Assembly (NCBI GenBank): GCA_027627225.1
Contig: CM051025.1
Coordinates: 53,520,181 to 53,584,180, forward strand
Direction: 5' to 3'
DNA: 64,000 nucleotides
From: Congeria kusceri
Lineage: Eukaryota > Mollusca > Bivalvia > Myida > Dreissenidae
The notes under the pieces are model-generated. The model saw nothing but the letters and a program-made list of their open reading frames with translations. It made no database searches and was not told where the DNA came from. A program made the translations under genes and the position numbers. Positions 60,809 through 64,000 of the stretch are shown piece by piece. How positions within the stretch are numbered: the first letter of the stretch is position 1; the number at the start of each line of letters is the position of its first letter.

Positions 60809-61335
60809 AACTCATTTTTCGAACAACAATTTGAATACGCCCATGAGTAAATATTACTAAGTTGTAGCATTTTAAATATACAAGAATGGTAAATATTAAC
60901 AAGTTATGTGTGAAAACTGAAAATTAAGTCGTACAAATTAACATGGTTATTTAAAATAATTTAATTATTATTCGTGAACTTTCCGTACTATTTTTGGCTG
61001 AGTAAATACCGGAAATATAAATGCAGTGACTAGGTTAAGAATAATTAATATTATGTTTAAGGAAATTATGTTTATGTTATTTATACTTAGTAGTTATATA
61101 AATATACAAATGTGTGTAAATAAAACAACAAACAAAACAAGATACATCTCTTTCATATCAATTGCCTCTTATCGAGTAGAAATAGACAATGTAACAGCAC
61201 GTGGATTACACTATGAAGTTTGTTTAAAATGTTCACACACGCCAATACTATCACAAACTGCACTCAATGTAGTCGATTTAGCGCCAACAAATGATTCAAA
61301 TATGGTTAACAATGTCAATGTTAAATGCGCAGTAC

Positions 61336-61384
61336 CTTGCAATAACAAAATAGCATTCAATAAACAATAACCACAAGTGGCCAT
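61336..61384 (-). CDS. Candidate first exon with signal peptide of the GPCR locus
   Basis: ATG followed by ATCGYCLLNAILLLQ and a donor CAAG/gtactg, ending in phase 1 like the signal-peptide exon of the neighbouring gene. Hydrophobic core CLLNAILLL. Supported only by position, length and phase. Confidence 0.4.
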
Positions 61385-61440
61385 TTTAAGTTAATTCACT
61401 TCAAATCTGTATTTATAAACGTTAAATGTTCTTGTCGGTT

Positions 61441-61501
61441 CGCTATCTTATCTCAAGTAGTAGCAAGAATTCATTTATCTTGACAATTTTAGGAAAATAA
61501 C
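61441..61501 (+). repeat. 60-bp flanking repeat, left copy
   Basis: CGCTATCTTATCTCAAGTAG through TATCTTGACAATTTTAGGAA; repeated in the same orientation at 63,855-63,915 with a few mismatches, bracketing the TIR element. Confidence 0.85.
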
Positions 61502-61692
61502 TATCACTACTGTGGAATCACTTAAATTCGCGCGATACAAATTTCGCGCACTTGCGATTGCGGACATATTCGCGCGGTCTTAAATTCGCGCAAGTACGAT
61601 TTTGAAAAAAATCAAGAATCGCGTTTTACACAAAGTACGTGTCGATTATGCAGTAAAAAGACCAACAGGGCAGATCCCCAATGAAGGGTCCT

Positions 61693-62700
61693 TCATCTTG
61701 TTTGTTGCAATAGAGGGGCGAGGTTATCTCCCTGTCGGACACCCTGATTGCAAGCGAAGAATGCGGAATATTCATTATTGGATTGGACACACGACTTGAT
61801 GTTATCGTACATGTTTTTGACAATCCGTATGAACTTTCCATGTACATTATTATTAATTCGTTTATGGAATAATTCCGCTCTAGGGATAAGATCAAAATAT
61901 TTTGTAAAATCAACATAACCGACGAATAATTTACGCTTTAGATGTTTAAAATGGTTAGAAAGAAAATTCAAACAGAATATATTATCGGTGGTTGAAAAAT
62001 GTTTACGGAAACCAGCTTGGTTTTGTTTTATTATTGAATTGTGTTCGCTATATTTGGTTAATCTCTCATTTAGAATAGAAGTGAATAATTTACCTAGACA
62101 AGATAAAATTGTAATTGGTCTGTACTTTTCAGGAAGATTGCCTTTATATATGGAAAAAATGTATCGTTTGGACCAGGAATCTGGTATGATCCCACTGTCG
62201 AATATCGTTTTAAATAATTATGTATAAATAGGTAGCATAACAGGTTTAGAGGCTTTTATATATTCGTTGTAAATATTATCGGATTCGCTACATATTTTGC
62301 TGTTTTTGCACCTGTTAATCATTTTTTCAATTTCTTCAGCTGTGATGTGAGAATTAAGGATAGGTTCAATGTTATTGTCGATAGTGTTAGGTATTATGCC
62401 ATTTAGTGAATTGCCGTCTAATGAGTTTAGATCTTCTGCTGTATTTATTTCTTTGAAATATGTGTACAATTGTTCTATGCTTGGTTTTATTTGATCATTT
62501 GGAATTGTTAGTGATTTGAGGTAGTTCCAATACAGTTTCGGTTCTTTGTTATGAATGGCTCGTAATTGGGTTTGAGTGCGGTGTTTATATTGTTTGTTGT
62601 GGAATTGCACGATCCGTTTGTATTCCTTGCTTGCACGGTTCAGTGCGTTTTTATTGGCCGCGGTTTTGTTTTGATAGTAAATTTTACGCAGGTTAATCAT
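61693..62700 (-). pseudogene. Non-LTR (LINE) reverse transcriptase fragment
   Basis: From 62,700 the frame reads MINLRKIYYQNKTAANKNAL, later LRAIHNKEPKLYWNYLKSL, to a TAA at 62,218, then continues in frame TIFDSGIIPDSWSKRY, LPEKYRPITILSCLGKLFTS, NQAGFRKHFSTTDNIF, LFVGYVDFTKYFDLIPRAEL and GVRQGDNLAPLL before breaking off. W-x-Y-R-P-I, V-D-F-x-K-x-F-D and G-V-R-Q-G-D are RT blocks of non-LTR retrotransposons; the catalytic F-A-D-D block and everything 3' of it are missing, as is the endonuclease. Inactive. Confidence 0.9.
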
Positions 62701-63032
62701 TTATTATGACATTGAGGCCAGTACCACGGTTTAAATTTTATTGAACTTTTTGGGTGTTGTTGGGCTTTGACTACTCTCGATGGTTTTTGTGTAAATGTGT
62801 GCGCGGCTGTTGTTTGGAATAACTGTGCTATTTGTGCAAGAATCGCATTGTTACTCTTATATTGTTGCTCATGCTGGTATTTTCATTATGATGATTATTA
62901 TTATTATTATTTGTGCTGTTAATAATGACGTTTTCGTTGGTGCTTATATTATTTCTGTTGGTGGTGGTAGATGAAATGTTGTTTAGTAGTTTTATAGGTT
63001 TTGGACAAATTCTGACATATTGTTCATACCAT

Positions 63033-63332
63033 CTAATATTGTGTCAATTTTGTTTCTAATTGTTGGAAGTTATCGGGGATATACGCTTGCCGCATAGGGC
63101 AACTGTCAGCGGAGGACGAATGTCGGCGATTCGACACCCCACCCGCCGACTCTTGATGCTTACGTTTGTCCTTTCTCGATTTTGCTCTTTCTTCAGGAAC
63201 AATATCACTATTGAGAGGGGCAAACCGTGAACCTGTGTTAATATCAGACGAATAACCTGTCGGTCTTCTGTCCATGGTGGTTTTATACGCTATCTTGCTA
63301 ATTTTCTTGTGTTTACAATTTTTCAATGACAC
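63033..63332 (-). pseudogene. Possible LINE ORF1-like fragment
   Basis: Open frame MSLKNCKHKKISKIAYKTT, MDRRPTGYSSDINTGSRFAP, then a basic KSRKDKRKHQ stretch. The RFAPL followed by acidic and Lys/Arg-rich residues resembles the N-terminus of retroelement ORF1 proteins; its place upstream of the RT on the same strand supports that. Not certain. Confidence 0.4.
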
Positions 63333-63727
63333 GTCTCACGACCGGAAACCGGAAACCTTTTGCATTTTTATAACAATGTTGACAACAATGAAAAAGCTGA
63401 GTTAATTACGTTTATGACGGTACTTAAATGTACGAAAAAATTAACAATTTAATTTATAAGAAAACAATATAAATTCATTTATAAGAATAGAGCAATAAAA
63501 CATTAAAACACGTTTATTAAAACATTCAGATCTGCACATATAGGCCTATCTGCGTACAGTTACGAACGATAACCGACGTACATTTGAACGAACGTGTAAG
63601 CTCCCAATGTTTGCTGCACTACGAAATCGGTAAATATTCGCGGTGGTCATACATTCGCGCAATGGCGGGAGCGCGAAAAGCGCGAAAATTACACCCCCGC
63701 AAAAATTTGTGATTTCACAGTATTTGA

Positions 63728-64000
63728 TGTCTGTATCTGTAGGCGATAATACAATGGACAAATATTGCACATATTCGAATCAGACGGTGGCAAAATACAC
63801 GCAGCATGCCGTTCCTTGTTTAGCGAATTGGATTGAGGAACACAGATGTCGCATCGCTATCTTATCTCAAGTAGTTGCAATAATTCAGTTATCTTGACGA
63901 TTTTAGGAACATAACAAAGTCAAGCCGAGTTATGTTTAACATCCCCTGTGGATAAGTATCAATATTTGTTGTCTGTATCTGTAGGCGATAATACAATGGA
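63728..64000 (+). repeat. Tandem repeat with about 242-bp period at the right edge
   Basis: TGTCTGTATCTGTAGGCGAT and the following AATACAATGGA occur at 63,728 and again at 63,970 to the window end; the right copy of the 60-bp flanking repeat lies inside the unit (63,855-63,915). So the 60-bp repeat belongs to a tandem array that continues to the right. Confidence 0.75.

Larger units (their letters stand above)
36524..61384 (-). pseudogene. Adhesion GPCR locus (MAM, sushi, HormR, GAIN/GPS, 7TM), damaged
   Basis: Overall span of the right gene. Order from the 5' end: signal-peptide candidate; MAM (3 exons); three sushi exons; a second MAM start; six sushi exons; HormR; GAIN in five exons; GPS; TM1 to TM7; tail. 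HormR, GAIN, GPS and TM1 exons join in phase without lesions. Elsewhere there are in-frame stops at 58,002, 57,528, 53,460, 42,168 and 41,734, a 1-base deletion near 41,797, lost splice sites (56.45, 51.25, 48.56, 41.36 kb) and replaced sushi cysteines. Adhesion GPCRs self-cleave at the GPS and signal through the 7TM; this copy could not make a full 7TM protein without correction. It might still express a truncated ectodomain, and two separate genes or alternative transcripts cannot be excluded. Confidence 0.75.
61508..63722. mobile_element. 2.2-kb TIR-bounded region holding a LINE fragment
   Basis: Left end TACTGTGGAATCAC followed by TTAAATTCGCGCG; right end GTGATTTCACAGTA preceded by GCGCGAAAATTACACC. 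The ends are inverted copies with one mismatch over 14 bp, followed by CG-rich subterminal GCGCGAA words. Such CTGTGAAATCA ends mark a common bivalve MITE type. The retroelement fragment inside was presumably an insertion. Confidence 0.6.

Noticed and set aside
36524..61384. TGA codons as selenocysteine or a variant code
   Set aside because: A TAG, a frameshift and lost splice sites occur in the same locus, and the left gene uses no TGA in frame; decay is simpler.

Overview
The window looks like a stretch of animal nuclear genome, most likely a bivalve mollusc. It is AT-rich, its genes are split into short exons with GT/AG introns, and it is full of simple repeats, fold-back elements and tandem arrays. 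A short inverted-repeat element built around the words GTCGTCCCGGATTAGCC and GGCAAGTGTCG-like partners (copies at 20.7, 21.2 and 60.6 kb) is one I associate from memory with dreissenid mussels; that attribution is unverified. There are no bacterial-style operons.

Two related multi-exon genes lie head-to-tail, both on the minus strand. The left one (33,343 down to beyond position 1) is coherent: a signal-peptide exon, three exons that together make one MAM domain, a short cysteine-rich linker exon, and then at least twelve intact sushi (CCP) exons, all phase 1-1, all with canonical splice sites. The last twelve exons sit in a tandem array: a 4,934-bp unit present twice at about 99.8% identity by eye plus a third partial copy, each full unit carrying five sushi exons and further broken half-exons. 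The gene runs off the left edge, so its C-terminus is not visible.

The right one (61,384 to 36,524) has the parts of an adhesion GPCR: signal peptide candidate, MAM and sushi modules, a hormone-receptor (HormR) exon, a GAIN domain over several exons, a GPS exon with the HL/T cleavage motif, exons for TM1 to TM7 and a cytoplasmic tail. HormR, GAIN, GPS and TM1 join in phase without lesions, although the first GPS cysteine was not found. The flanking parts are damaged: stop codons in two MAM modules, lost splice sites or cysteines in several sushi exons, and a stop, a 1-base deletion, a second stop and a missing donor between TM2 and TM4. I read it as a decaying or pseudogenised adhesion GPCR, with a segmental duplication of three sushi exons (48.4-49.6 versus 51.3-52.4 kb).

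Region by region: 1-12.2 kb sushi exon array; 12.2-33.3 kb long introns of the left gene, holding a 63-bp minisatellite, a 1.29-kb TIR element, a 766-bp hAT-like element with a perfect 8-bp target duplication, a 2.1-kb large inverted repeat and two tandem arrays; 33.4-36.5 kb intergenic; 36.5-61.4 kb the adhesion GPCR locus, with intronic satellites rich in TGACCTTGA words (38.5-40.2 kb) and an 18S rRNA fragment (55.7 kb); 61.5-64 kb a TIR-bounded element containing a truncated non-LTR reverse transcriptase and flanked by a duplicated 60-bp sequence.
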